DNA of 64,000 nucleotides from Xylanibacter caecicola (GTDB taxonomy: Bacteria; Bacteroidota; Bacteroidia; Bacteroidales; Bacteroidaceae), in contig NZ_JABKKJ010000003.1 in NCBI RefSeq assembly GCF_013166515.1, forward strand, positions 62,001-126,000. The letters run 5' to 3'. Both the position numbers and the translations under genes were made by a program. Below the pieces are notes generated by a model. The model was given only the letters and a program-made list of their open reading frames with translations, had not been told where the DNA came from and searched no databases. This document shows, piece after piece, positions 27,697 to 36,401 of the stretch (positions are counted from its first letter, which is position 1; every line of letters begins with the position of its first letter).

Positions 27697-29037
27697 TCAC
27701 ACCGCGTCTCCCTTCAGCGTTGCACTCGAACTGCCGGTTATTCTTACACGTACAATCTCCCCGATGTGGTGGCAACCCTTGTCGAACACCACCATCTTGT
27801 TCTGTTCCGTGCGGCCGCACAACTGTTCACGGCTGCGTTTGCTGAAGCCTTCGACAAGCACGTCGAACTCCTTTCCGACATCCTTCGCGTTTGATTTTGC
27901 CGACAGGCGTGTCTGGAGGTCTATCATCTCCGCAAGGCGGCGCAGCTTCACCTCCTCGCTTACGTTGTCGGGAAGATGTTTAGAGGCATACGTACCGGGA
28001 CGCTCGCTGTATTTGAACATGAAGGCAGAGTCGTAGCCCACTTCTTCCATGAGCGACAGCGAAAGACGGTGGTCTTCTTCCGTCTCGTCATGATAGCCCA
28101 CAAAGATGTCTGTTGAAATGCCGCAGCCGGGAATGATGCGCCTTATTGCCTCCACGCGCTCCATATACCACTGGCGTGTATATTTGCGGTTCATGAGCTT
28201 GAGTATGCGGTCGCTGCCGCTCTGTACGGGCAGGTGTATGTGTTTGCATACGTTTGGCTTTTCTGCTATTACATGCAGCGTCTCGTCGCTCATGTCCTTG
28301 GGGTTGCTTGTCGTGAAACGCACGCGCATCTCCGGCACGGTGTCGGCAACAAGGCGGAGAAGTCTGGGGAAGTCCACCACTTCTTCATTCTCCTTGCCTT
28401 CGGACATGCCGCCGGAGACATAATGATATGAGTTTACGTTCTGCCCAAGCAGTGTCACCTCCTTGTATCCGCGTTCCCGCAGGTCGCGGCACTCGCGCAG
28501 TATGCTCTCCACGTCGCGCGACCTTTCACGCCCGCGTGTGTACGGCACTATGCAGTAATGGCAGAAGTTGTTGCATCCGCGCATGATGCTTACAAATCCT
28601 CCGATGCGGTTTCCGGCTATGCGCTGCGGAACGATGTCACGGTAGGTCTCGGATGTAGACAGCTCGATGTTCATCGCCTTCAGCCCCATCTCACACTGTG
28701 CGATGAGGTCGGGCAATGAAAGATAGGCATCGGGACCGGCAACGAGGTCGGCATGGTGGTTGTCTATAAGGTCATTCTTTACGCGCTCAGCCATGCAGCC
28801 GAGTACACCCAGTATCAGCCTGCGCCCTTTCTTGCGCTCTGCGTTGAGCGTGTCCAGCCGGTTGTATATTTTCTGTTCGGCGTTGTCTCTCACCGAACAT
28901 GTATTCAGAAATATGGCATCGGCATCCTTTATGTCGTCGCAGGTGTCATAGCCTGCCATTTTCATTACCGATGCAACGACCTCACTGTCTGCCACGTTCA
29001 TCTGGCATCCGTAGGTTTCTATAAAGAGTCTCTTCAT
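27697..29037 (-). CDS. miaB: tRNA-2-methylthio-N6-dimethylallyladenosine synthase MiaB
   Basis: The radical-SAM methylthiotransferase adds the ms2 group to i6A37 of tRNAs. The 446-residue product has the N-terminal cluster cysteines Cys11, Cys47 and Cys81 and the radical-SAM motif CNNFCHYC with Cys155, Cys159 and Cys162. A C-terminal TRAM-like domain ends near residue 440. It starts 13 bp after the rnc stop and appears to be the last gene of the acpP-fabF-rnc-miaB string. Confidence 0.96.
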   Translation of the reverse strand: MKRLFIETYGCQMNVADSEVVASVMKMAGYDTCDDIKDADAIFLNTCSVRDNAEQKIYNRLDTLNAERKKGRRLILGVLGCMAERVKNDLIDNHHADLVAGPDAYLSLPDLIAQCEMGLKAMNIELSTSETYRDIVPQRIAGNRIGGFVSIMRGCNNFCHYCIVPYTRGRERSRDVESILRECRDLRERGYKEVTLLGQNVNSYHYVSGGMSEGKENEEVVDFPRLLRLVADTVPEMRVRFTTSNPKDMSDETLHVIAEKPNVCKHIHLPVQSGSDRILKLMNRKYTRQWYMERVEAIRRIIPGCGISTDIFVGYHDETEEDHRLSLSLMEEVGYDSAFMFKYSERPGTYASKHLPDNVSEEVKLRRLAEMIDLQTRLSAKSNAKDVGKEFDVLVEGFSKRSREQLCGRTEQNKMVVFDKGCHHIGEIVRVRITGSSSATLKGDAV

Positions 29038-29050
29038 TATGTCTTGTTGT

Positions 29051-30082
29051 TTAGCTGTTCTCCGAGAATGCTGCCGCCTCTGCCGCGGCGATGATGTCCT
29101 CCTTGTCCATGGCTTTCGGCTGTGCGGTGATGTCGGACAGGTCGAACTCGTCTTCGCCTTCCTGCTCTTTTACGGCAGACGCCTTCTTCTGTTTCTTTTC
29201 ACGCTCTATCGTAACAGGTGCATCCTCTTCAGTTTTCTGCGACACTATAAAGTCGGTCTTTACGTCGGTCTCAGGAACGGTCATGACCGGCTCTTCTTCC
29301 ATCTTTGTACGGTCCGTCTTGGCTGCAAAGACAGCATCGAGATATTGGGAGTCTCTTTTCAGCATGTTCAGTGTCTTCTTGCTTGCCAGCTGCTGGCTTT
29401 CTTTCTTGGAGTAGCCTTCGCCTGTGCCGCCTTCGATGCCCTCAACCACAGCCTGGTATTTGAAGACCGGACTGCAGTTCTCGTCTTTCTTCTCGTCGAT
29501 TAGCTTGAAGTCTATCTTTACCTTGTTCTTCTGGCACCATTCTATGAGCTTGCTTTTGAAGTTGACCTCCTTGTACGCCACTTTGTCGATGTTGATGAGC
29601 TGTGACAATATGCGCTTTTGCATAAACTGCATGCAGGCATTGTATCCCCGGTCCAGGTATATTGCCCCCACGAGGGCCTCGAACGCATTTCCTTCCATAT
29701 AGCTGTTATGAGAGGAAGTGTGTCTGTTGGACATGATAAGCTGGCTGATACCTATTTCCTGCGCCAGTCGGTTAAGTGTGTCGCGCTGTACTATCTTGCT
29801 CCGCGTGTTGGTGAGGAAGCCCTCACGCTTGCCCTGAAAGTGGTTGTAGACGATGTCGCCCACGATTGCATCGAGAACTGCGTCGCCAAGAAATTCAAGA
29901 CGTTCGTTGTTTACAGGGCGCCCTTTGCTGTTGCGCTGCTTTATGCTCTTGTGCATTAGCGCCTGCTTGTAGAAGCTGATGTTGTGCGGATAAAATCCTA
30001 TTACCGTGTATAAAGACGAATAAAGCTCCTTCTCCTTGCGGAAAGGGAGCCTTATTCGGTCTATAATGTTGTTAATCGTCAT
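29051..30082 (-). CDS. rnc: Ribonuclease III with long acidic C-terminal tail
   Basis: ATG at 30082 gives 343 residues. The catalytic signature NERLEFLGDAV is at 59-69, and a second acidic site lies in EGNAFEALVGAIYLD. A double-stranded RNA-binding domain spans about 175-245. After it a polar, Glu/Lys-rich extension of roughly 100 residues follows, which most bacterial RNase III proteins (about 225 residues) lack. RNase III processes rRNA and structured transcripts. Its start overlaps the fabF stop by 11 bp, so translation is probably coupled. Confidence 0.94.
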   Translation of the reverse strand: MTINNIIDRIRLPFRKEKELYSSLYTVIGFYPHNISFYKQALMHKSIKQRNSKGRPVNNERLEFLGDAVLDAIVGDIVYNHFQGKREGFLTNTRSKIVQRDTLNRLAQEIGISQLIMSNRHTSSHNSYMEGNAFEALVGAIYLDRGYNACMQFMQKRILSQLINIDKVAYKEVNFKSKLIEWCQKNKVKIDFKLIDEKKDENCSPVFKYQAVVEGIEGGTGEGYSKKESQQLASKKTLNMLKRDSQYLDAVFAAKTDRTKMEEEPVMTVPETDVKTDFIVSQKTEEDAPVTIEREKKQKKASAVKEQEGEDEFDLSDITAQPKAMDKEDIIAAAEAAAFSENS

Positions 30083-31334
30083 ATTTCTTGAATATAACAC
30101 ATGCGTTATGACCGCCGAATCCGAATGTGTTGCTCATTGCGGCACGTACGGTGCGTTTCTGTGCGGTGTTGAACGTAAAGTTAAGGTTGTAGTCAATCTC
30201 CTCGTCCTTGTCATCTTCCTCATGGTTGATTGTAGGAGGAATAATGTCGTTCTTCACGGCGAGTACGGCAACCATGGACTCAACGGCTCCGGCAGCACCG
30301 AGCAGGTGGCCTGTCATTGACTTTGTAGAGCTGATGTTCAGCTTGTATGCTGCATCGCCGAACACGTCCTTTATTGCCTTTGCCTCTGAAATGTCACCCA
30401 CGTGTGTTGATGTTCCGTGAACGTTGATGTAGTCAATGTCCTCGGGTTTCATGCCGGCATCCTCAAGCGCAGCCTGCATAACGAGCTTCGCTCCGAGTCC
30501 TTCCGGATGGGATGCCGTTATGTGATGTGCGTCGGCACTCATGCCCTCGCCAACCATTTCTGCGTATATCTTTGCTCCGCGTGCCTTTGCATGCTCCAGC
30601 TCTTCGAGTATGAGGCATCCTGCACCTTCGCCCATTATAAATCCGTCGCGGCTTGCGCTGAACGGGCGTGACGCATGCTGCGGGTCGTCATTGCGTGTAG
30701 AGAGGGCGTGCATTGCATTGAAGCCGCCCACGCCGCAGGCGCAGACTGCTGCCTCTGCACCGCCGCTGACAATAGCGTCTGCCTTGCCAAGACGGATAAG
30801 GTTGAATGCGTCGGCTATTGCATTGGTAGATGAGGCGCATGCGGACGTTGTCGTATAGTTTGGTCCGTGGAAGCCGTATTGTATTGAAATCTGACCTGCT
30901 GCAATGTCGGCAATCATCTTAGGAATGAAGAACGGATTGAACTTGGGACCGTTCTCCTTGTTCTTGCCATAATATGAAACCTCGTCCTCGAAAGTCTTGA
31001 TACCGCCGATGCCTACACCGAACACTACGCCGATGCGGTTTTTGTTCACCGTCTCAAGATCCATTCCGCTGTCCTTTACCGCCTGCATGGCAGAAATCAT
31101 GGCAAGCTGTGTGTAGCGGTCCATCTTGCGCATTTCCTTACGGTCGATATAGTCTGTGACGTTGAGGTCCTTAACCTCGCATGCAAACTGTGTCTTGAAC
31201 AGGGAACTGTCAAACAATGTGATAGGTGCGGCACCGCTCACTCCGGCAACAAGGTTCTTCCATGTGTCTTCCGGATTGTTTCCTACAGGTGTCACGGCTC
31301 CGAGACCTGTCACCACCACTCTTTTTAATTCCAT
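30072..31334 (-). CDS. fabF: Beta-ketoacyl-ACP synthase II
   Basis: The 420-residue condensing enzyme elongates acyl-ACP with malonyl-ACP in type II fatty-acid synthesis. The active-site Cys166 lies in TTTSACASSTNAIADAF. The two histidines are in NVHGTSTHVGD and KSMTGHLLGAAG. It follows acpP with a 129-bp gap that holds a near-perfect hairpin. The order acpP-fabF-rnc is widespread in bacteria. Confidence 0.97.
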   Translation of the reverse strand: MELKRVVVTGLGAVTPVGNNPEDTWKNLVAGVSGAAPITLFDSSLFKTQFACEVKDLNVTDYIDRKEMRKMDRYTQLAMISAMQAVKDSGMDLETVNKNRIGVVFGVGIGGIKTFEDEVSYYGKNKENGPKFNPFFIPKMIADIAAGQISIQYGFHGPNYTTTSACASSTNAIADAFNLIRLGKADAIVSGGAEAAVCACGVGGFNAMHALSTRNDDPQHASRPFSASRDGFIMGEGAGCLILEELEHAKARGAKIYAEMVGEGMSADAHHITASHPEGLGAKLVMQAALEDAGMKPEDIDYINVHGTSTHVGDISEAKAIKDVFGDAAYKLNISSTKSMTGHLLGAAGAVESMVAVLAVKNDIIPPTINHEEDDKDEEIDYNLNFTFNTAQKRTVRAAMSNTFGFGGHNACVIFKKYDD

Positions 31335-31382
31335 TTCCTTATATGATTAAATATTTAAGAACAGCAATCGGCAATTAGAACA

Positions 31383-31425
31383 TCAGCGATTAATGATTAG
31401 TATTAAGCTAATCACTAATCGCTGA
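31383..31425 (-). repeat. GATTAG-type hairpin between acpP and fabF
   Basis: Arms 31383-31400 and 31408-31425 form an 18-bp stem with one mismatch around a 7-nt loop, built from GATTAATGATTAG and CTAATCACTAATC words. More copies of the word flank it to about 31450. It could partly end or stabilise the acpP message relative to fabF. Confidence 0.85.
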
Positions 31426-31463
31426 TATTATAAACTGCTAATCACTAATCAATACATCATTAA

Positions 31464-31700
31464 TTATTTAGCATTAGCCTCGATGTAGCTGATAGCATCG
31501 CCGACAGTTGCTATTGTTTCAGCCTTATCGTCAGGGATAGAGATGTTGAATTCTTTCTCAAATTCCATGATAAGCTCTACTGTATCGAGAGAGTCTGCGC
31601 CAAGATCGTTTGTGAAGCTTGCTTCTGCCTTTACTTCTGCCTCGTCTACACCCAGTTTGTCAACGATGATGGCTTTTACTTTAGATTCGATTTCTGACAT
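31464..31700 (-). CDS. acpP: Acyl carrier protein
   Basis: The 78-residue acidic protein carries the phosphopantetheine attachment motif [10 protein letters not shown] with Ser37. It holds acyl intermediates for fatty-acid and lipid A synthesis. The strong upstream promoter and the position ahead of fabF fit a highly expressed housekeeping gene. Confidence 0.98.
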   Translation of the reverse strand: MSEIESKVKAIIVDKLGVDEAEVKAEASFTNDLGADSLDTVELIMEFEKEFNISIPDDKAETIATVGDAISYIEANAK

Positions 31701-31755
31701 AGTTGTATTGTTTTAAAAATGTTTATAAAATGATTTATTCTTTAAAAATCGGTTG

Positions 31756-31787
31756 CAAAGGAACGAATTTTTATTTACCTATGCAAA
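31756..31787 (-). promoter_or_regulatory. Promoter of acpP
   Basis: On the minus strand, TTCCTTTG (31763-31756) is preceded by TTTG (31787-31784) with a 20-bp spacer. Confidence 0.65.
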
Positions 31788-31856
31788 TATTTCTTACAAA
31801 AAAGCATGCATTATTGCACATGTCATATGCTTTTGTGCAACATTTTGCTTGTTATT

Positions 31857-32930
31857 TTACCATTTTTCGCGTCTTAAAGGATAATTTCCACGAAACTCTT
31901 CGAAACGATCAGGAGCTTTTTTAAGGTTTGTACTATCATTCAGCGGATTATAAAGTGTAAGGGCGATGTCTCTGTTAACACACTCCTCGTTATTGGGGTT
32001 ACGGCATTCGAGCAGCTCTTTCAGATGTGCCGTCACGTTGTAGGGAAGTTCCGGGGGCATTATCTTTCCGGGGTTGTCCAGACCGAAGTGATTACAAAGC
32101 CCCTCTATCACCATATTGTCGGCATTTACCTTGCCGTCTGCGCTGTATCCTGCTATATGCGGAGTAGCTATGTAAGCCTTGTCAAGAAGGCGCAGGTCTA
32201 TGTCGGGTTCGTTTTCCCATGTGTCTATCACGGCATCTTTCACCTTATTATTATATAGGGCGTCAATCAGGGCGTTGCCGTCTGCCACGGCACCACGGCT
32301 GGTGTTTATTATAACGGGACACTGTTGCAGACTGTCGAAAAAGTCCTGTCCTGCAAGATGATACGTGGCATGTTTGCCACAGCGTGTCAGAGGAACATGG
32401 AATGTTATTATGTCACACTCGCGTGCAATGTCTTCCAATGTCACGAATTTGCCGTATCTGCATTCTGCTCCTTCCTCTGCTTTCGGTGGGTCGCAGACAA
32501 GTACTTGCATTCCCATGCTTTCTGCCACTGCCGCCACTTTTGTGCCTACATGTCCTTGTCCTACAATGCCTATGGTGGTGTGTGTCGGTGACATGCCTTT
32601 GTCGCGCCATAGTAACAGCAATACCGATTTAAGATATTGCGCCACGGATGATGAGTTGCAGCCCGGACAGTTCATCCACTCTATGCCTGCCTTTTTCATA
32701 TATTCCGTGTCAATATGGTCGTATCCTATTGTCGCAGTAGCCACAAAACTAACCCGGCTGTTTCCGAGCAGGCTCTCGTCACATCTTGTGCGTGTGCGCA
32801 CTATCAGGGCATCGGCATCGCGCACGTCGGCAGGTCCTATCTTGCTGCCCTGCATATATACAGCCTCTACTCCGAGTCTGCTGACAGCATCATGTATGTA
32901 TGGTATCTTATCGTCTATTACTATTTTCAT
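31857..32930 (-). CDS. pdxB: 4-phosphoerythronate dehydrogenase
   Basis: The 357-residue D-2-hydroxyacid dehydrogenase-type protein has the NAD motif GIVGQGHVGTKVA near 122, the Asp preceding PPKAEEGAEC, and the catalytic region around INTSRGAVADGNAL and HIAGYSADGK. PdxB oxidises 4-phosphoerythronate in the DXP-independent branch of pyridoxal phosphate synthesis. The early NCPGCNSSSVAQYL segment and C-terminal dimerisation part fit PdxB rather than SerA. It is alone on its strand; its partners are not in the window. Confidence 0.92.
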   Translation of the reverse strand: MKIVIDDKIPYIHDAVSRLGVEAVYMQGSKIGPADVRDADALIVRTRTRCDESLLGNSRVSFVATATIGYDHIDTEYMKKAGIEWMNCPGCNSSSVAQYLKSVLLLLWRDKGMSPTHTTIGIVGQGHVGTKVAAVAESMGMQVLVCDPPKAEEGAECRYGKFVTLEDIARECDIITFHVPLTRCGKHATYHLAGQDFFDSLQQCPVIINTSRGAVADGNALIDALYNNKVKDAVIDTWENEPDIDLRLLDKAYIATPHIAGYSADGKVNADNMVIEGLCNHFGLDNPGKIMPPELPYNVTAHLKELLECRNPNNEECVNRDIALTLYNPLNDSTNLKKAPDRFEEFRGNYPLRREKW

Positions 32931-33079
32931 CCGTATGTATATTGTTTCAAGTTATGTATGTTCAAGTCAGTGTCCGGATATGAAACTTCAAGTCAAATGC
33001 TTACGGTTTGTTACATTCGAAAGGGTTTTGCTTACAGTTTTCATCGGCTTCCGGCTGCTTTGCAATAGCCGACCTTTTG

Positions 33080-33165
33080 GCGTGCTAAAGGTGACCTTTT
33101 AGAAGGTAAAAGGTCATGTCTTGCATGCTGAAAGGACACCTTTTGAAACTGTAACCATCGCTGTT
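33080..33165. repeat. AAAGGT-word repeat region
   Basis: CTAAAGGTGACCTTTTAG, GAAGGTAAAAGGTCATG and GAAAGGACACCTTTTGAAAC follow each other in alternating orientation, like 43150-43225. The remainder of the 32931-33544 gap holds a REP-like unit at 33321-33345 and a polypyrimidine run (TTTTATCTCC words) at about 33370-33430. No gene is seen. Confidence 0.65.
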
Positions 33166-33320
33166 TGCAATCCATGATTTTGCCGAGAGGTTTGATTGAT
33201 ATCGCCAATGGATATTCCGTGTATCTTTTATCTCCTCTTTATATTCGCTTTTCACCCTCCGAGTAGGGCTGTACCCTGGTGCAGCCGAAGTGATTATGAA
33301 TAACACAAGCCATGCGGTTT

Positions 33321-33345
33321 CGGATGCTCCGGGGAGCATCCCTAC
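33321..33345. repeat. Single REP-like hairpin unit
   Basis: CGGATGCTCCGGGGAGCATC followed by CCTAC matches the 25-bp units at 1664-1781 and 14215-14296, here without an inverted partner. Confidence 0.8.
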
Positions 33346-33486
33346 AGGTTTCATCAATAGGGCATACGTCTTTTATCTCCTTTTATCTTCTCCTGTCTTC
33401 TCTTTATCTCCTTATTTTCCTCCTCTTCCCTGGCTTACAAATCTTTTAACTAAAACCTCGTAAGTGCTTAAATATTGTGTTTTTAG

Positions 33487-33517
33487 TTGGTTTTTCGGGA
33501 ATTAATTATTAGTTTTG
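33487..33517 (+). promoter_or_regulatory. Promoter of the DUF4254-GT9 operon
   Basis: TAGTTTTG at 33510-33517 fits the -7 consensus, and TTG at 33487-33489 lies 20 bp upstream. The ATG is at 33545. Confidence 0.55.
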
Positions 33518-33544
33518 CATATATAACCAATAAACATTTAAGAA

Positions 33545-34153
33545 ATGACATTCACACAACTTTGTAATCGGGTGTTCAACCAGGCAATAGCCGACTATCA
33601 TGTAAAAGACAACATAGATACGCCGATAAACAATCCATACGACCGTGACTCGATAGAGAACCGTCTCTATCTGAAGTGCTGGATAGACACGGTGCAGTGG
33701 CATTTTGAGGACATCATACGCGACCCGCACATCGATCCGGTTGAGGCTCTGAACCTGAAACGCCGCATAGACAGGAGCAATCAGGACCGTACAGACCTCG
33801 TAGAACAGATTGACAGTTACTTCCGCACAAAGTACAGCGAGGTGAAAGTGCTGCCGGATGCCCGTATAAATACCGAGAGTCCGGCGTGGGCTGTCGACCG
33901 TCTGTCGATACTTGCTTTGAAGATTTATCACATGAAAGAGCAGGCGGAACGTACCGATGCCACACCCGAACATTGTGACAAATGTCGTTCCAAATTAGAT
34001 GTGCTGCTCGAACAGCAGACAGATCTTAGTACTGCAATAGATCAACTGTTGGAGGACATCGAGGCAGGACGAAAATATATGAAGGTGTATATGCAGATGA
34101 AAATGTATAACGACCCTGCTACAAATCCTGTCCTGTACAATAACAAGAAGTGA
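33545..34153 (+). CDS. DUF4254 domain-containing protein
   Basis: The 202-residue soluble, mostly helical protein matches DUF4254, a Bacteroidetes-typical family with an N-terminal NRVFNQAIADYHV and a central HFEDIIRDPHIDP. Its stop overlaps the start of a GT9 glycosyltransferase gene (TGATG), an arrangement that recurs in the phylum and suggests a role in glycan assembly. No catalytic motif is evident and its function is unknown. Confidence 0.88.
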   Translation: MTFTQLCNRVFNQAIADYHVKDNIDTPINNPYDRDSIENRLYLKCWIDTVQWHFEDIIRDPHIDPVEALNLKRRIDRSNQDRTDLVEQIDSYFRTKYSEVKVLPDARINTESPAWAVDRLSILALKIYHMKEQAERTDATPEHCDKCRSKLDVLLEQQTDLSTAIDQLLEDIEAGRKYMKVYMQMKMYNDPATNPVLYNNKK

Positions 34154-35208
34154 TGAAGACCGAGCATATACTGATAATTCGCTTTTCTGCCATGGGCGAC
34201 GTCGCTATGACTGTGCCGGTGGTGTATTCTCTGGCGAAACAGTATCCCGACCTTCGGATAACAATGCTGAGCCGTGGGTTTGCACGTCCGTTCTTTGAAA
34301 ATCTTGCACCCAATGTCAGTTTTATGGAGGCTGACATCAAGAGTGAATACCGGGGAATAAAGGGATTGAATGCTCTTTACCGGAGGCTGGCGGCAAAGAA
34401 ATTCACAGCCATTGCCGACTTACATGGCGTTCTGCGCTCGGACTATTTGCGCATGCGTTTCTGTATGGACGGATATAAGGTTGCTCATATAGACAAGCAT
34501 CGTGCCGATAAAAGGCGGCTTACGGCTGCAGGCGTTAAGCGGATGGTGCAGTTGCAGTCGTCATTCCAAAATTATGCCGATGTTCTTGCCGCTCTCGGTT
34601 ATCCGGTGAAAATAGAGTTCAAGTCTCTCTTTGCATCGGGTGAATGCACGGAACAGGTTTTTCCGGAAGAGATTGGCGTCAAGCAGCCTTCGGAAAAGTG
34701 GATAGGCATAGCACCGTTTGCAGCTCATGAGGGTAAGATATATCCCGTGCGGCTCATGGAGAAGGTCGTACAGCAGCTTTTGGAGAGACATCCTGACAGC
34801 CGTATATTCTTCTTTGGAGGCGGTGCAAGAGAGACGGAGGTCTTCGGCGAATGGTGCGGAAAGTACGACCGCTGTACCGATGCTTCGGGGCTGATGCGCG
34901 GTATAAAAGGAGAACTGGCACTGATGAGCCGTTTGGACGTGATGATTTCCATGGACAGCGCCAACATGCACCTTGCTTCATTGGCAGGGACGCAGGTCGT
35001 AAGCGTGTGGGGCGCCACTCATCCATACGCAGGATTCATGGGGTGGGGGCAGAGTGTCGGCAACGCGGTGCAGATAGACCTGCCGTGCAGACCGTGCAGC
35101 ATATATGGTAACAAACCGTGTATGAGGGGTGACTACTTCTGTCTGAAGAACATATCCCCCGAACAGATAGTGGAACGTACGGAGTTCGTTATGAACAACA
35201 AGAGATAG
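34153..35208 (+). CDS. GT9 family (heptosyltransferase-like) glycosyltransferase
   Basis: ATG at 34153 overlaps the preceding stop by 1 nt. The 351-residue product has the GT9 layout: ILIIRFSAMGDVAMTVPVVY at the N-terminus, IADLHGVLRSDYLR near 88, IGIAPFAAHEGKIYP near 185 and the donor-binding MDSANMHLASLAGTQVVSVW followed by GATHP near 265-290. Members add heptose or related sugars to the lipopolysaccharide core at the inner membrane. The Cys-rich LPCRPCSIYGNKPC near residue 315 is common in this branch. The sugar is not determined. Confidence 0.9.
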   Translation: MKTEHILIIRFSAMGDVAMTVPVVYSLAKQYPDLRITMLSRGFARPFFENLAPNVSFMEADIKSEYRGIKGLNALYRRLAAKKFTAIADLHGVLRSDYLRMRFCMDGYKVAHIDKHRADKRRLTAAGVKRMVQLQSSFQNYADVLAALGYPVKIEFKSLFASGECTEQVFPEEIGVKQPSEKWIGIAPFAAHEGKIYPVRLMEKVVQQLLERHPDSRIFFFGGGARETEVFGEWCGKYDRCTDASGLMRGIKGELALMSRLDVMISMDSANMHLASLAGTQVVSVWGATHPYAGFMGWGQSVGNAVQIDLPCRPCSIYGNKPCMRGDYFCLKNISPEQIVERTEFVMNNKR

Positions 35209-35253
35209 ATTTCTTACATTAACTTATTATTAATTTTTAAAAAAGGAGGTATT

Positions 35254-35421
35254 ATGAAAAAGTTTGTATGCGACACATGTGGTTATATTTATGACCCTGA
35301 AAAAGGTGATCCGGATAACAACATCGCCCCCGGAACAGCATTTGAGGATATTCCGGAAGATTGGGTATGCCCGTTGTGCGGTGTTGGAAAAGACGACTTC
35401 TCGCCTGTAGAGGACGATTGA
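35254..35421 (+). CDS. Rubredoxin
   Basis: This 55-residue gene is preceded by a strong AAGGAGG ribosome-binding site at 35243-35249. Two CxxC knuckles, [10 protein letters not shown] (Cys6 and Cys9) and [11 protein letters not shown] (near residues 39-42), bind one iron, and the [12 protein letters not shown] and PEDWVCP segments are classic rubredoxin. It is a small electron carrier used in anaerobes, for example for peroxide or oxygen detoxification. It starts 45 bp after the GT9 gene and ends at a strong terminator. Confidence 0.97.
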   Translation: MKKFVCDTCGYIYDPEKGDPDNNIAPGTAFEDIPEDWVCPLCGVGKDDFSPVEDD

Positions 35422-35440
35422 GAGTAAACGATGTAATAAA

Positions 35441-35481
35441 AAAAGATGTGCCATTGTAAAAAGTGGCACATCTTTTTTTTA
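35441..35481. terminator. Bidirectional intrinsic terminator
   Basis: AAAAGATGTGCCA (35441-35453) pairs with TGGCACATCTTTT (35464-35476) with A and T tracts on both sides, so it can stop rubredoxin from the left and kduD from the right. Confidence 0.92.
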
Positions 35482-35499
35482 TTTCGGGAATTATATGCA

Positions 35500-36300
35500 T
35501 CAAGGCTGTTTGCCGATGTATGCCAGTATACCTCCGTCCACGTAGAGCACGTGTCCGTTAACTGCGTCAGACGCATGTGATGCGAGGAATACTGCCGGTC
35601 CGCCCAGTTCTTCGGGGTCGAGCCAACGTCCTGCCGGTGTCTTTGCGCAGATGAAACTGTCGAATGGGTGGCGGCTGCCGTCTGCCTGACGCTCGCGCAG
35701 AGGTGCGGTCTGAGGTGTTGCGATGTAGCCCGGACCAATGCCGTTACACTGTATGTTGTATTCGCCGTACTCGGAGCAGATGTTACGTGTAAGCATCTTC
35801 AGTCCGCCCTTGGCGGCAGCGTATGCAGACACCGTCTCACGTCCAAGCTCGGACATCATCGAACAGATGTTGATGATCTTACCTTCGCGGCGTTCCATCA
35901 TTTCAGGAAGTACTGCAGAAGCTACGATGAACGGACCTACAAGGTCGATGTCTATCACCTGCTGGAACTCGGCACGCTTCATCTCGTGCATCGGGATGCG
36001 CTTGATTATGCCGGCATTGTTTACGAGTATGTCTATATTACCTACTTCGGCATGTATCTTTTCTACGAGTGCCTTTACGTCATCTTCTTTTGTGACATCG
36101 CACACATAGCCGTGTACGTTTTCTATTCCGGCTTCCTTATAGTTTGCGAGTCCTTTTTCGAGAGCTGCTTCATTGATGTCGTTGAAGATAATGTTCTTTA
36201 TTCCGGCAGCAACGAAAGCCTTTGCAATGTTGAAGCCGATGCCGTAGGAGGCACCTGTTATCCAGGCGTTTTTCCCTTCAAGTGAAAAAAGATTTGTCAT
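35500..36300 (-). CDS. kduD: 2-dehydro-3-deoxy-D-gluconate 5-dehydrogenase (KduD-like SDR)
   Basis: The 266-residue short-chain dehydrogenase has TGASYGIGF (15-23), NNAG (94-97), Ser147 and the YxxxK pair Tyr160/Lys164. Alone it could be called gluconate 5-dehydrogenase, but it sits next to kduI, so interconversion of 2,5-diketo-3-deoxygluconate and 2-keto-3-deoxygluconate in uronate breakdown is the best reading. It starts about 100 bp after kduI on the same strand. Confidence 0.88.
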   Translation of the reverse strand: MTNLFSLEGKNAWITGASYGIGFNIAKAFVAAGIKNIIFNDINEAALEKGLANYKEAGIENVHGYVCDVTKEDDVKALVEKIHAEVGNIDILVNNAGIIKRIPMHEMKRAEFQQVIDIDLVGPFIVASAVLPEMMERREGKIINICSMMSELGRETVSAYAAAKGGLKMLTRNICSEYGEYNIQCNGIGPGYIATPQTAPLRERQADGSRHPFDSFICAKTPAGRWLDPEELGGPAVFLASHASDAVNGHVLYVDGGILAYIGKQP

Positions 36301-36401
36301 GATTTTTGATGTTTTTGTAATGTATATATATTGTTCTTTGACATTATTCCTTATACGGATTATAAGTCTTATAGGACATATAGGACTTTTATATGCTCTG
36401 C

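Noticed and set aside
33085..33357. 90-codon minus-strand frame before pdxB
   Set aside because: It runs through the AAAGGT-word array and a REP-like unit and has no homology or start signals.
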